NCBI GenBank assembly: GCA_014529385.2
Contig: CM043960.1
Location: 26,921,896 to 26,985,895 of the forward strand
Direction: 5' to 3'
DNA: 64,000 bases
Origin: Adiantum capillus-veneris
Taxonomy: Eukaryota > Streptophyta > Polypodiopsida > Polypodiales > Pteridaceae
Part shown: in pieces, positions 11,801-23,900 of the stretch
How positions within the stretch are numbered: the first letter of the stretch is position 1
Layout: the number at the start of each line of letters is the position of its first letter
Notes under the pieces: generated by a model
Told to the model about the DNA's origin: nothing
Databases searched by the model: none
Seen by the model: only the letters and a program-made list of their open reading frames with translations
Translations under genes and position numbers: made by a program

Positions 11801-12000
11801 CATCTTGCTAGTCGCGAGGTATCCCACTAATCACGAGGAATCTTGCTAACCGCCAGGCATCCCGCTACCCGCACGGCATCTTGCTAATCGCTAGCATCTC
11901 GCTACCCGCGAGGCATTCTGCTAACCACGAGGAACAAAAAATATCCGATAACCTCAGCTTAATCTTCGCTAACCGCGAAATCATCTTGCTACCCACAAGG
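11801..12000. repeat. Minisatellite of ~19-20-bp units
   Basis: About eight to nine degenerate tandem copies of a unit close to ATCTTGCTAACCGCGAGGC, with one interruption near 11,936-11,965. It is markedly more CG-rich than its AT-rich surroundings. At 12,080-12,135 a second mini-repeat follows, three copies near TGACAATTTATCAAACAG. Confidence 0.75.
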
Positions 12001-12269
12001 AACAAAAGATATTCTTTCAAAAATTCTTCTCTTTAAATGATTCTTCAAACATGATCAACCAACTCTTCATATCAACCAATAACAATTTATCAAGCAATGA
12101 CAATTTAACAAACAGTGACAATTTATCAAACAGTTCTTTCACTAATCTATGAAAACATATGCTTGTTTCTTGTGATAGAATCACGTTTCTTGGACGGTTT
12201 AAGGGAATCCCTATGTATAGCTTCCCAAATCAACATTAATAACAATGCAAAATTATAAATTTGTCTTAC

Positions 12270-12434
12270 CGAATTAATGACATGCTTTATTACCTCCCGT
12301 GCTAGAGGTTGGATAGCTTCAACTTCTTGTGGAGTCAATACCTCCACTTGAGTTATGATTGGAGTAGATGATACCTTCTTTTGCACCTTCCTTGGAGGTG
12401 GAGAGACATGAGCATCCTTCAAGCTTTGAGTCAT
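12270..12434 (-). CDS. Possible first coding exon of an unidentified gene
   Basis: On the minus strand an ATG at 12,434 opens exactly 55 codons that end at a GTAAGA splice-donor-like sequence in phase 0. The product is hydrophilic: it starts M-T-Q-S-L-K-D-A-H-V, has a basic P-P-P-R-K-V-Q-K-K stretch, and ends L-A-R-E-V-I-K-H-V-I-N-S. A TATA-like TATATAAAG lies about 225 bp upstream, with a CA/TG microsatellite between. No family is recognised and no second exon was found downstream on this strand. It may be a host gene fragment or an LTR-driven leader ORF. Confidence 0.25.
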
Positions 12435-12620
12435 TGGTTTGGGTCCATCGTATCGCAAAAGAGAAGGGGGAAAGAGAGAAAGAGAACTGAAGAATTTGAG
12501 GGACAGCACGCCGACAATAGAGAAGAAGTTGGAGATTGAGATGGGTTGAGGGTGAGAGGTGGGGCGAGAGAGGATAACTCCAATGTTATGGAAAGAGAGA
12601 TTTCGCTTCTGAGAACTTCT

Positions 12621-12665
12621 ATGTGTGTGTGTGTGTGTGTGTGAGGGAAGAGGGGTCTTTATATA
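12621..12665 (-). promoter_or_regulatory. TATA-like element beside a TG/CA microsatellite
   Basis: Read on the minus strand, TATATAAAG (about 12,658-12,665) is followed by a run of CA dinucleotides (12,621-12,643). The spacing to the ATG at 12,434 would give a 5' leader of roughly 190 bp. It could equally be an LTR promoter. Confidence 0.3.
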
Positions 12666-13161
12666 GGCTCTCAAGAGCCAAAAGCATAAGCTAAGAATAG
12701 CAAAAAGCAAAAAGATAAGTTCGTACACGTTCGCAGCTCTGTTTTTAAAAAAATAATAAAATGTTTTTTGTTTTTTGTTTTTTTTTTTTGCACGAAGCAT
12801 TCCGATACACGATTCAATTCTCTAATTTTAGAAGAAGGTTGGCTTCCGAGACAAGAACTTTAAACTTGACTCCCTCCTCTTTCTTTTCTAAAAATACTCC
12901 TTCTACTCTTTTTCTTCTAAAAATGCTCTTCCTTTCCTCTCTCTTTCCTACAAATACTCCTTCTTTCTTAAGGGTCAACTCTTATCTTTAGACATAGACT
13001 TGAGGCTTAAGTTTTTCCATGAACCTATTGTTTTCAAGAGAATAAAGTCCATAATTAATAGTTTGAGAGTCTGATTTTTTAACCGATTCTTCTGCTTTAT
13101 GACTTAACAAAATTAAACCTTAAACACTTTTGCTAAGTAAATGAAATAGTTTTATTGAAAA
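12666..13161. other. AT-rich, no gene
   Basis: Contains a T-rich tract at 12,760-12,790 and pyrimidine-rich mini-repeats (TACTCCTTCT-like) at 12,880-12,975. I see no gene here. Confidence 0.5.
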
Positions 13162-13779
13162 ATGTTGGGTAAATTACAGAATACCATCATTAATTCAATG
13201 GGACAAATGATGGACATCCCCAAAGAATCTGTCTCCAATTCAATAGTAGCTGCTCTATAGACGGAACTCCAAGAAACAAAAACTGAGCTTGAAATTTCTA
13301 AAAAGGAAGTGGATCAACTACAAATTATGATGCTAGAGCTTATGATCAGTCAAAAGAAGGATGCAATGCTAATAGCCACACAAAAGAAAGAGATATAAAC
13401 ACTCAAAAACAACAACAAGCATCTATCAGAAGAAAAGAATGCATCTATTAAAGTAAAAAAAGTACTCATAGGTGTTCTCTATGATAAGAAAATTTCCTTG
13501 ATGTTGCTACATGGAGTCCATACCACTTTAAAGAAGAACATTTCTAAAAAATAGATTTATCAATCTTTAGTTGATATCTCGGATGCTAAATGTGACCTCA
13601 CTCTGAACATGTAAGACTTAAAGAACCTTGTGGACTCTATGATTTCTGATTGGAGGACAATGTTGAAGAACATCCAGCAACCCTTGTCAACCAAGCACTG
13701 ATGGATTATCTCAAGAACCAGGAGTCAAATGAAGATGAGGAAGATGACCGAGATCAAGAGGATGGAGCTAGAGAGATTC

Positions 13780-13814
<35 letters not shown>

Positions 13815-14620
13815 CAATCTCCACCTCCATACTCAGCCACTAGTGAGCATCAGACTGACTTTGGAAGAAGGCCAATTTTTCAAAAGGATAGAGAGGCTAG
13901 AAATTAGAAACAACATGAGGATAAGACCCAGTCTCATTAGAATCAATAGCAAAATCAGCAAGGCACCTAGCAAGCTATTGAGCAGTACAAGCCAACAAAT
14001 TGGCTCAACACTAAGGGCAAAGGCATGGTGGTTGATTCTAGCTTAGATTCATACTCTACCAATCTGATAATACTTAGCAAGAAATTGAGGAAGCAAAGGG
14101 ACCTCTAAATTCAAGAGTCTCTCCATGATGAATTTGTCTATACTAATCTAGAGAGATTCTAGATGCTATTTGTAGGAGCCAAAAGAATGGTTTAGGACTA
14201 GAAGCTCATGAATTACCATGATCAGCATTATTGTCAATTACCAGCTCATCCCATCTATGTCCAAGTATTGGACCAAGTTCCAAATTGGTTCTTGACCAAT
14301 GATGATGTCCTTATGAATCCACACATCAAGGACCACATCAACTATCAATCTTAGGAGTTTGGGGTTACACTTGGATATGCTATAGGGCGATGCGCCAACA
14401 TATAGATGTATGAAAGACATTGAGACTCAAATCAAGGATATGCTTGTCAAATTGCAAATTTCTAGAGGAGTCCTTGATCAAACAGTAAAGATGTTACTGG
14501 AAGGTAATGCCACCACCAGCAAAGGACCCAAGGCCAGACTATCTTTACTATTTGGTTTGAATCACTAGAAAACTAATGTAGTAGGAGAACTAGATTGTAA
14601 TGAACTTTAAAGAGTTCATA
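13162..14620 (+). pseudogene. gag/extra-ORF-like coding remnant with coiled coil
   Basis: From ATG 13,162 the frame reads M-L-G-K-L-Q-N-T-I-I-N-S-M-G and stays coding-like for more than 150 codons despite several stops. It is rich in Lys, Glu and Leu in a heptad-like pattern, suggesting a coiled coil (about 13,260-13,460). A (GAT)n run at 13,780-13,815 encodes a poly-Asp or poly-Met stretch depending on frame. Coding-like segments resume at about 14,220-14,340 and 14,420-14,570. I recognise no catalytic domain. The best reading is the gag or accessory ORF of a non-autonomous gypsy element, decayed. Confidence 0.4.
13780..13815. repeat. (GAT)n microsatellite
   Basis: About twelve GAT repeats, falling within the acidic part of the surrounding coding remnant. 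Confidence 0.95.
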
Positions 14621-15090
14621 CCTGATTCCCTAGTCTTAACGTATGCACTGCCTAGCAAAGAAGCAAATTTCTCTCACTTCTTTCCAATTTTGTACCCAAA
14701 GTACAATGAACCTGCTAATCAATAAAGGTGACTTACTTGCACAATCCAAACATCATAAATCAAGAAAATAACACATGCACGCACACATACATCCACTTTT
14801 TTTTTGTATTGGTGTATTGAATTACTAATGGGAAACCTCAAGGCAAGGAAAACCCATTGATAAGAAAAGTTACAAAGAGAAAGTAAAAAATAGTCAAAGT
14901 AGATATCATAGTGATGGAACGGGAAGTGTGTGCATGACATCATGCCTTTTAATAAATACTACATTAAGATATTTGATGAATTGATGGATTGGTATGAAAA
15001 AACCACCACTGAATGGACTACCTAGAAGTAGGCTATGGAGGAAGCTCTAAAAAAGAATCAAGCATAGGACTTTTAGGATTTCGATCAGAT
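14621..15090. other. No recognisable gene
   Basis: AT-rich. Only short open frames occur, for example 14,719-14,943 on the minus strand, none with family features. Confidence 0.4.
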
Positions 15091-15285
15091 AGTTAATAAA
15101 AATCACTAATGAACTTGTTTAACTAACAGTTGATGCCTTGAATATTTGAGAGAGAGAGAGATGGAAAATAGGGTGGCTCTGATAGTTAATAAAAATCAGA
15201 TAGTTAATAAAAATCGTGCATTTCAAATCACTAGTTAATAAAAATCACTAATGAACTTGTTTAACTAACAGTTGATGCCTTGAAT

Positions 15286-15333
<48 letters not shown>

Positions 15334-15349
15334 AAATAGGGTGGCTCTG
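15091..15349. repeat. Tandem duplication around a (GA)n microsatellite
   Basis: A block of about 91 bp (15,091-15,181, TTAATAAAAATCACTAATG ... GGTGGCTCTGA) is repeated at 15,233-15,349. The GA tract is short in the first copy and expanded to about 40 bp (15,288-15,329) in the second. The intervening bases repeat the GATAGTTAATAAAAATC motif. Confidence 0.9.
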
Positions 15350-16200
15350 AGCCCAAATCAAAGTCAATCAACCACTCCCTGAAGGGTGGATTCATACAGC
15401 CTCCTACTATCATAAGCTTGCCAGAGCCAGACTGACCAGAGGTAGAAGGATGTTATATGATTCTAACAGAAAGACTTGGGATGATATAGCACCATATGAA
15501 ATGGAAATGAAGACTACATGCAAGGACTAGCTGGAGTAGGAATCTCTCTACTGCTTAATCCAAAAAGAGAATGTTGGATCGAGTGCTCAAATGAGTTCCA
15601 ATAATGCACCACCACAAATTCTTTATACGCCTCCAAGGAAGAAAGCTCCAAATAAACAAAAGACAATTAGGTGGACTGGAACCGCTTAATCATCATAGAT
15701 TAATCAAAAGACTTGCTCAAATTTTGAAAATAATCCAAAAGTCAAAGAAAAAGGGGAAGGAAATGTAGACGATGGGAACAGCCTCTAAATGAGAGTTCAG
15801 ACTTGCAACTGAACTGGTAATTGCCAAGGCCATTTACTGTAATAATTGTGCAAGTGATAGTCAGTTAAAGACCCAATCCGGTGGCTATAAATAGGACCCA
15901 CTATTCATTTTGTGGGTTACGATTCCACTATCACAGAGTCTAGTATCTTGGATCTCATATGCTCTTGTACTCTTTTATCATTAAGCCCAGAGCAGATTGT
16001 GGCTCATACTCTTGTATTTTAGCTTTACTAATCTGAGTGTACATTCCAATTCCAGTTTCCATTTCTATTCCAACCTTGTACTTCATTTCATTCTTTGTCT
16101 GGTCTAATATCTAATGTCTTCATCTAATTTTGCTTGTCTAATCTGAACTAACTCTAGTTGACCAACCTAGAATAGCTATATATATATATATATATATATG
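15350..16200 (+). other. Retroelement remnant with TATA-like sequence and (TA)n
   Basis: The sequence at 15,350-15,780 is weakly coding-like with frequent stops. At 15,886-15,893 TATAAATA lies in a GC-richer context (GGCTATAAATAGGACCC), followed by about 200 bp of pyrimidine-rich leader. This resembles the promoter part of a plant LTR, but I cannot find a matching second LTR. A (TA)n tract lies at about 16,172-16,199. Confidence 0.35.
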
Positions 16201-16529
16201 ATAGAGAGATATATTATTAATAGTTTTTATTCATAAAACCTTTAAATGCAAATATATGTAAGTATAGTTGCTAGTTGTGTGTGTTGATAGCTAGATAGAT
16301 CAATGGGTTTGATACTAAGTTTGAATGCATGTGCCTCGTATTTCTCTACAAGGTAGCTAGATAGATTGGTAGATTGTGATACTGAATTTGACTGTGTGTG
16401 CCTTGAATTTCTCTATGAGGTATTGTTTAGTCACAATTTATTTTACTTACCACGAAAGAATTATTTTTCTCAAGCTAGTGTGTGGATTGATATGCATTTA
16501 TCGTATGTCTTCTAGCCAATAGAAGTAAG

Positions 16530-17190
16530 ATGCAAAAAATAGATCCAGAGTGTGTGCTTAGGTGCCAACATGCTGAACAAGATCTTGCTCAATTCTTAAA
16601 AGATTCCATCAGGATAATTGTTGACTTCACCCAACCTATGGATATTATGGGTGGAGAGGACCTTGAGTTTGAGTCTAAGAGTAAAATGGATATTATGGGG
16701 GCAGATGACCTTGCCAGGAGTTTAGATGTGGATGCCTCAAAGAAAGACTTAGAATTCCATGGAATTGAGGAGAACCTTGTGCCCCTCAAGGTCTATCTAT
16801 AGACCTCAAAAAAGTGGGATGTGGATTTCTCTACTATTGCCAGGGAGACACTAGCCAAAAGTATGGTAGAAAAGCAAGGGAAAAAAGAGATAAGTGTTGA
16901 AGAAGAGCCCGCAATATCGATGAGAGACTCTTTTACTTTTTAGTGTCTTTAGGAGCTGCAAACATGTTTCACAAGGTATCCTTTATGTTTAATGCACCCT
17001 TAACCTTAAGGATCTTCTAATTCAGCACAACAATTTCATGAAGCAGCCTAAAAGAGAGAAGTTTGAGGTGGAGGTTCAAAAGGGGAGATTTATCATCGAT
17101 GACATGGTTGTGGTCCATTTAAAAGATTGTGATGTTAAAGGACAATCATACAGGAAGTACAAATTTTCAAGAGGAGAGGAGTGGATTTGT
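16530..17190 (+). pseudogene. Gag-like coding remnant (gypsy type)
   Basis: An ORF of 90 codons from 16,530 is acidic and contains an internal repeat (M-D-I-M-G-G-E-D-L / M-D-I-M-G-A-D-D-L). After one TAG it stays coding-like in the same frame to about 16,944. A second frame at about 16,985-17,190 reads F-N-A-P-L-T-L-R-I-F, then K-R-E-K-F-E-V-E-V-Q-K-G-R-F-I-I-D-D. The order and composition suggest a retroelement gag or extra ORF, but no diagnostic motif such as a zinc knuckle is visible. Confidence 0.35.
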
Positions 17191-17454
17191 TTCTAATGGC
17201 AGTAGTGATGACAAGGTGATGTAAAGCTCTAGTAACCCACCAGAGTGCCTCAAACTCTAATTGAGAAGGCAAAAACATACAAAGAGATGCTCCCCAACAA
17301 TGAGGCCACATTCCAAGCAATATGCATCAACCTCAAGCCCTCAAGCATCAAGAAGTGAAGGATTATGTGTTTGGTAGTGGGGGCAAGTGAATCGGTGGAC
17401 CTATGGAGGTATGAACTTTGTATGCAAGATAAGAGCTTCATCATCCCTCCCCCC

Positions 17455-17455
<1 letters not shown>
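17191..17455. other. No recognisable gene
   Basis: Continuation of the decayed retroelement sequence up to a poly-C tract. Minus-strand open frames here are created by the poly-G on that strand and are not credible. Confidence 0.4.

Positions 17456-17489
<34 letters not shown>
17456..17489. repeat. 34-base poly-C tract
   Basis: An uninterrupted run of C flanked by further C-rich sequence (17,448-17,496). The complementary strand is poly-G and could form G-quadruplex structures. Length in the assembly may not be reliable. Confidence 0.95.
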
Positions 17490-17490
<1 letters not shown>

Positions 17491-17496
17491 CCCCCC

Positions 17497-18086
17497 ACAC
17501 TTTCTAGCTCAAACTTGTGCCTGCAATCCTAAATTGCTGACAAGGATGACTTTCTCTATCATCGTACCAGAGAGTAAAGGGATGTAGCCCTAGCATAATA
17601 TCGTGGAAGGGATGTAGCCCTAGTTGTACTTGATATCAATTGTACTTCTAGTATCTGAATATATTCTAGTTCCAGTCTGAGTCCCTTGTCTTCTATTTCG
17701 AGTTCACTCATTGTTTGATAGTATATCTGAAGTCTACTTGTGGCTGAAAGCAAAGGTTTGTGGTACAAAAAAAGGGCCAATTTTTTTTCCACCTATTTGG
17801 TACTTGGGAGGGAAATTTTGGAGGCAAATGGTGTTTGTATTTCTATTTTTTAGATATAATGGTATTTCAATAAGAATGCTTTGTACAGTTTCATAATGGG
17901 CCACCCAGTGTGAGAGTAGTGGTGTCATGAGTGGGTTTAGTGGTTCCAAAGTTTTTGCCCTGCGTTTGAAAATTGAACTGAATATAGTGCTCTCTCACCC
18001 ATCGCCTTGTGCAATCCTCAGCTCTCTCTCTCTCCTCAGGATCACATGTGCTTGCAGCAACTCTACTCTCTTGCATGAGTTCTCCA
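17497..18086. other. No recognisable gene
   Basis: Includes a short duplication (GGGATGTAGCCCTAG at about 17,579 and 17,609) and AT-rich sequence. Overlapping short frames on both strands show no family features. Confidence 0.4.
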
Positions 18087-18850
18087 ACCATGAGGACCCC
18101 AAAGGCCAAGGGAGCTGCTGCTAGCAGAGCATCACCTTCAACATGCAAACTAAAATCAAAGGCCAAGGAGAGAATCTCCTCCCCTGGTAGAAGAAACAAC
18201 AAAGGTGTTTCTACCCCATCCCCCCAAGAAATAGAGCTAGAGCACAAAACCAATCCCATAAGGGCTAGTGCAAAATAGTGCAAGGTTGTTGATATCAACT
18301 CCGAACGGACCTCACTCCTCATTGATGAAGATAAATCAAAATTTTCCAACAAGCCAAGACATGGTACGCTATTCATTGGCATCAGGCTTGTGTTAATTTT
18401 AACATTGCATGTTCACTCCCTATGCTTGATGTGACATTTGAAGTTAGGTGTACAATAACAAATATGGTACTCTGGAGTATCAAATTTGGTACTCTGGAGT
18501 GGTATTATAGGGCATTACACCACATTTAATCTTTAACTCAACGATTTTTTAAGATGTTTTTTCACATTTCAAGTAGGAAAGAAAATGAAGGAGTACCCTC
18601 AATAAACCAAGTTCTTTTACACAGCACAAGATCTGCATGAGGACTATGGCCTTAGTCTAGAAGGAAAACTCCCTAAGGACCTGCCACATGAGCAGTGGTT
18701 AACTATTTTCAAGTACAAGTACCAGAAGAAAAACAAGATCTATTTAAACCATTTGTTGTCCTATATGGTGGAAGACTGCATGTTTAGCAGCAAGCTAGCT
18801 CGGATAACATTTTTCGGTTCTTTTATTATAAAAACACTTATTATTTTGAC
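18087..18850 (+). pseudogene. Basic N-terminal coding remnant plus downstream frame
   Basis: A + strand frame starting near 18,087 (M-R-T-P-K-A-K-G-A-A-A-S-R-A) is Lys/Ser/Ala-rich and runs to about 18,278. Further coding-like sequence at 18,625-18,850 reads D-L-H-E-D-Y-G-L-S-L-E-G-K-L and then H-E-Q-W-L-T-I-F-K-Y-K-Y. Together they resemble the N-terminal and following part of a retroelement gag or accessory ORF. I cannot name the family. Confidence 0.35.
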
Positions 18851-18859
18851 AAATCAAGA

Positions 18860-19692
18860 ATGTTGTAACTCCTACTTTCCAGGTAAATAGTGTAATTGAT
18901 GAGCCGAGGCTACAAGCTTCCAGATTGTATCAACATATCTTTAATTAGAGCTCCTAGATTATTAATTTTGACCACAGAAACCTTGGCTAAGGTATAAAAG
19001 CCAATTTTTGTAATTATTTTGTAAGTTTTGGATAATAGAACATAGCGTGAGCTAACGGTGCTCACATATCTCCTTCTCGTGCTTCCTACTCCCTTCTCGG
19101 TTGTCACATTACAATGTCGTCTGTTGCGTTGTAATCGTAGGTAAGAGCTCTACGCGTTGATGTAAGCATTTCATGGTAATCCGTAGCTTTTGGTGTAGCC
19201 GACCCGCAGTTTAATTTCACCATAAGTAAGAATTTAAGCTTAAAAATCATAAAATAAGTACAGGCGGGGTATTGGGGCATCATTGCTACGCATTTAGATT
19301 GGCATTCTAGGTCGAAAACGACTAGGTCAAAAACTCACTGCTGTTAATAATTACAATTTTTGCACTTAACCTAAAGTGATATTTGACACCATAATCATGT
19401 GTGCTTAGGTCTTATAAACATGTCCTAGAAGTTTTGTAACATTTGGATGTCGTTTGATACTGTAACAGTTATGATTTGTTTGTTGATTAGCAACTAGCAT
19501 TTGGTAATTTCTGTCATTTGAGTGTAGCTTGAGTTAGATGCGAGTTGTCTGTTGTTTTCCAAGAAATTGAAAACCTCTTGTAGCCTCTATGCACTAGTTG
19601 AGTCAACTTCTTCGCATGGATTGACAATTTAGATTCGTGGTTCTCGCTATGTCTGCAATAAGATAGGAGTGAGGTTAGACACCCGTCCCACA
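18860..19692 (+). repeat. Element B: LTR, right boundary sharp, left boundary unresolved
   Basis: The right end, CCCGTCCCACA at 19,692, is followed at once by a gypsy-type primer-binding site. Inside, GGTATAAAAGCC near 18,990 is a plausible TATA box, and the region shares short stretches with element A's LTR (for example CTACGCGTTGATG). I could not find a second LTR copy in the window, so the left boundary is only an estimate. Confidence 0.5.
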
Positions 19693-20384
19693 TTTGGCTC
19701 CGTTGCCAGGGAACGAGGAGACCTAAACTAGGGAAAACACGAGCGTCTTGTGTAGTTGTCCTTTAACTTCCTCTAGGATCAGCTAGAGTCAAAATTGTCT
19801 CTTTAAAACCGCATAGCTTAAGATTGTCATCTTTTGCAATGTAGAGGTAGCTTGGAAGTAAGTGTACTTGCTAAGTATCTTTTAGGATTGTAGGATCGTA
19901 GGATTAGATTGGATTTTGAGAATGATTGATGGGCGAGACAAGTCTTAAGGTCAAGGCTCAAAAAACCATAAAAACAAGAAAACAAGTGTTTGTGGACATT
20001 TTCCACAACCCCATTGCAGTAGAATTTAGGAGTAGGGTAAGCAGAATCCGAGGTGGGATCTCAGAACATTGCTCTCTCCAGAAGAATCAATTGTGAGTTG
20101 TTTATGTGAATCTGCAGAATTGTAGGTATACGGCTTGAAACAGCACCAAAAGACTGTCAACCACTGAATTCGGCTGGAGATTATGCTTTAAAAGTTGTAT
20201 GAACCAGTGGGTAAGTTTAAGGACGCATTTGAGGTAAAATTTTAAGAGTTTACAAAATCTCAGATTATTTACTTTTTCTTGACATTTTAGGCCAAATTAA
20301 GTTTTGACTTGACTGAGAGGCTTAAAACAGATCATAAAAAGACTGTCCACTAAAAAAGTTGAAAAAAGTGCTCATTTTAGGCCA

Positions 20385-20412
20385 AAAGTAAATAATCGCG
20401 ATTATTTACTTT
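20385..20412. repeat. Element B palindrome 1 (perfect, 28 bp)
   Basis: Arms AAAGTAAATAATCG and its exact reverse complement meet with no spacer. A half-site (AGATTATTTACTTTT) lies about 130 bp upstream at 20,263. Confidence 0.95.
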
Positions 20413-20614
20413 CAGCTCAAAAATGACCAAGGTTGATACCAGAGACTATGCATGTGTACAAACATCTTTTGTAAAGGCCCATAGAATTTGGATCACCAAA
20501 CTCACCAAAATCTTGGTAAAAACTTAAATTTGTACTGATTGTCAAGAACTTGAGTGTGTTGGGAAAATCTGGTTCAAACATAGTGAAACTTGACTCAGAG
20601 GCTTATATTGAAGT

Positions 20615-20841
20615 TGTTGGAATTAGGGTTGCAGAGAAACACACACAGCTTGGAGAAGACGAAGGAAGCTCAAGGCACACAATAGAGAGTGTGTTACTTA
20701 GTGTGCAATGGAAAGATAAGTAGCCCTAGAGTGATGGGCTTATATACAATGCACGGGGGAAAAAAACTCCTAAAGAGGGAAAAAATGCCCCGGCGGTCCT
20801 AGTGTGTTCACACACATCACTACCACATGTATATGGTAACA
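20615..20841 (-). repeat. C1 LTR (3' LTR of the minus-strand element)
   Basis: 227 bp, preceded by target duplication GAAGT. Differs from its partner at five positions. Confidence 0.97.
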
Positions 20842-20853
20842 AATCCCCCCTGG
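20842..20853 (-). promoter_or_regulatory. C1 polypurine tract
   Basis: On the minus strand CCAGGGGGGATT abuts the 3' LTR, the expected plus-strand primer position. Confidence 0.85.
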
Positions 20854-20916
20854 AGTGATGCGGTGAACGAGAGCTGGCACATGAGTAAAGGGAAGTGCCA
20901 TGCCCTGAGGACAGGA

Positions 20917-23900
20917 TCAGTCCACAAAGGGGAGTAAGCCCAAAGCTTTGCGGAAACCTTCAAGCTTCTCACGAGACAATGCCTTTTTGAAAAGATCTGC
21001 AAGGTTGTCCTGTGTTGGCACATAAGCCAAGCTGATCTCTCCTGCTGAGAGCCTCTCCCTGACATAGCGGTAATGCACCTCAATGTGCTTTGTGCGAGCA
21101 TGAAAAACTAGGTTCCTCGCAACTGCCAATGCGCTCTGACTGTCAGTGTAGATAGTGTTGGCAGTGTCCTGTCCAACACCCAAGTCAGCCATAAGGCGTC
21201 TGAGCCATACACACTCAACCGTAGCTGTGAAGACTGCCCTGTACTCAGCCTCACAACTCGAAGTGGCCACAGTAGGTTGCTTCTTGCTCAACCATGATAT
21301 ACATGAACTGCCAAGCATGAAACAAAAACCACTTGTGGACACTCGCGTGTCAAAACAACCAGCCCAATCTGAGTCTGAAAAAGCATGTAAGTTTGGCGGC
21401 AATGATCCCCCCTTGGGATAAAACAAGCCAAGATGTAAACTGCCACTAAGGTAGCGGAAAATCCTCTTGACAGCCTGCCAATGCTTAGACCCTGGGCTAT
21501 GCATAAATCTACTGACCTGCGAGACTGCAAACCGAATATCTGGCCTCGTGTTGCATACATAAATGAGGCAGCCAACAGCATTTGGGTAAAGAGTGACATC
21601 AGCAGGATCGCCAGCATCATGTAGACTCAACTTCAAACCTGTTTCCATGGGAGTGGCAATAGGTTTGCAATCCTCAAGTCCAAACTTACATAGCAATGTC
21701 TCTATGTAACTTTTTTGACACAAGGCAATACCACCATCACACTGCTTAAATTGTATACCCAAGTAATGATGCAACAACCCCAAATCTTTCATCTTGAAAG
21801 TAGCATTCAAATCAGCCTTAAATTCAGCAATATGTCTCTCATTTGGTCCAGTGATCAGCAAATCATCAACATAAAGAACCACAATGAGAAGTACATCACC
21901 CTCACGCTTTACATACAATGTGCTTTGTGTTGGACTGTTACGAAAGCCTTGTTTCACCAAATGAGTGTCAGATTTCTCATACCAAGCACGAGGAGATTGC
22001 TTCAACCCATACAAAGCCTTTTTACATTTGCACACTTTGTCCTCTTGTCCTTTTATGACAAAACCGCGAGGCTGCGTTACATAAACTTCCTCAAATATGT
22101 CACCATTCAAGAAAGCAGTAACAATGTCTGATTGATGTACATCCCAACCAAAATGAGCTGCCAATGCACATAGAAAACGTACAGTAGTCATACGACAAGT
22201 GGGAGCAAAAGTCTCTTCATACTATATGCCTTTTTGTTGTGCATAACCCTTTGCAACAAGTCGAGCCTTATGGCGATCGATCTCACCATCCGGCTTGCGT
22301 TTCAACTTGTAAACCCACTTCGTACCAATGGCCTTTTTGCCAGGAGGCAAATCACATAAAGTCCATGTGTCATTCTCTATAAGTGCATCATATTCTGATT
22401 TCATGGCAGCAATCCAATTTTCTGAATTCTGTGCTTCATCAAAAGATAGAGCCTCCTCAACATCATGTAAACTAGACACAGCCAAAGCATAACAATCTGA
22501 TGCATAAGATGCATGGCGAAAGCCTGAACGAGTACGACTAGATAAAGGTGCATCCAATTTACTGTCACGCAAAGTGTGCACCAGCCATTTTGGCATACCT
22601 CTAGCCTGCTCATTTTCAGCCCTTTCCTCATCAAGTACATCATGTACATCTGCATCAGTAATAGGCTGTTCTAAAACATTTTCAGAAACCCCCATAGGCT
22701 GTACATTTGCCTCATTGGAACTTACATTCGTATTTCCACCACTGAAAAGAGGCAACAAAGTGTCATAAATGTCCTGTGAGCTTACATTACTGTCTCTAGT
22801 ACATGACAGCAAGGCCTGAACAGAATCTTCCACAAACACTACATCCCGTGAAACCAGAATACGTTTTGTTTGCGGATGATACAACCTGTAACCTTTGCTT
22901 TCAGCACTATAACCAACAAAAATACATTTGACAGCCTTATCATCCAATTTTCTGCGCTGCACTTGTGGCACCAAAGCATATGCCAAACAGCCAAAAACAC
23001 GCATGTGCTCAATAGAAGGCTTTCTATCATGCCATGCTTCATATGGAGTAATAGACTGCAAAGCTTTCGTAGGACACCTGTTAAGTACATAAGTGGCACA
23101 CATGATGGCCTCAAGCCAAAAAGAATGCGGCAAAGCTTGACTTTTGACCATACATCGTGCCATTTCCGTTAGTGACCTGTTTTTCCTCTCAGCAACACCA
23201 TTTTGCTGAGGTGTATAAGGCACTGTACATTGGTGTTTTATCCCACGACTAGCCAGAAATGCATTAAATTCATGAGACATATACTCCCCCCCTTGATCGG
23301 AACGGAGGGTGCCCATAGTACATTTTGAGACATTTTCCGCCATAGCCAAAAATTGTTTGAAGCACATAAAAACTTCGGACTTCGCTTTAAGCGGAACTAC
23401 CCATGCATGCCTGGAGTAATCATCAATGAAAGTCACGAAGTATAGGTAATTGCCCAAGGACGGAGTTTGCATGGGCCCACAAACATCACTATGCACAAGC
23501 TGCAACCTGCATGTGGCCCTAACTGAACCATCCTTTGGAAACTTAGAACGCTGCATTTTACCCAGAATACAGCCTTCACAAACATGTTTGACAGGTGCTT
23601 CAAGAGGCCGCAAAGAAGCAACCATATCAGATTTCTGCAAACGCAGCAAACTGGCAAAATTCAGATGACCAAAACGTGCATGCCAAAGTTTTGCATCTGA
23701 AATAGCCCTTGAATCTACAACAGCATTTGCAAAATTTTTTCCACACTTGTCATACAAAGTGAGCTTATACAGCCGACGGCACAAAAGCCCAGATGCAACA
23801 ATTTCATCACCAAAATTGAGATCATGAACTGTACATCTGTCATCCACAAATTTGACTACAAGTCCAAGTCTAGCAAGTGCGGATACAGACAAGAGATTCT

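Noticed and set aside
17250-17587. Poly-Gly and poly-Pro frames
   Set aside because: Produced by the poly-C tract.
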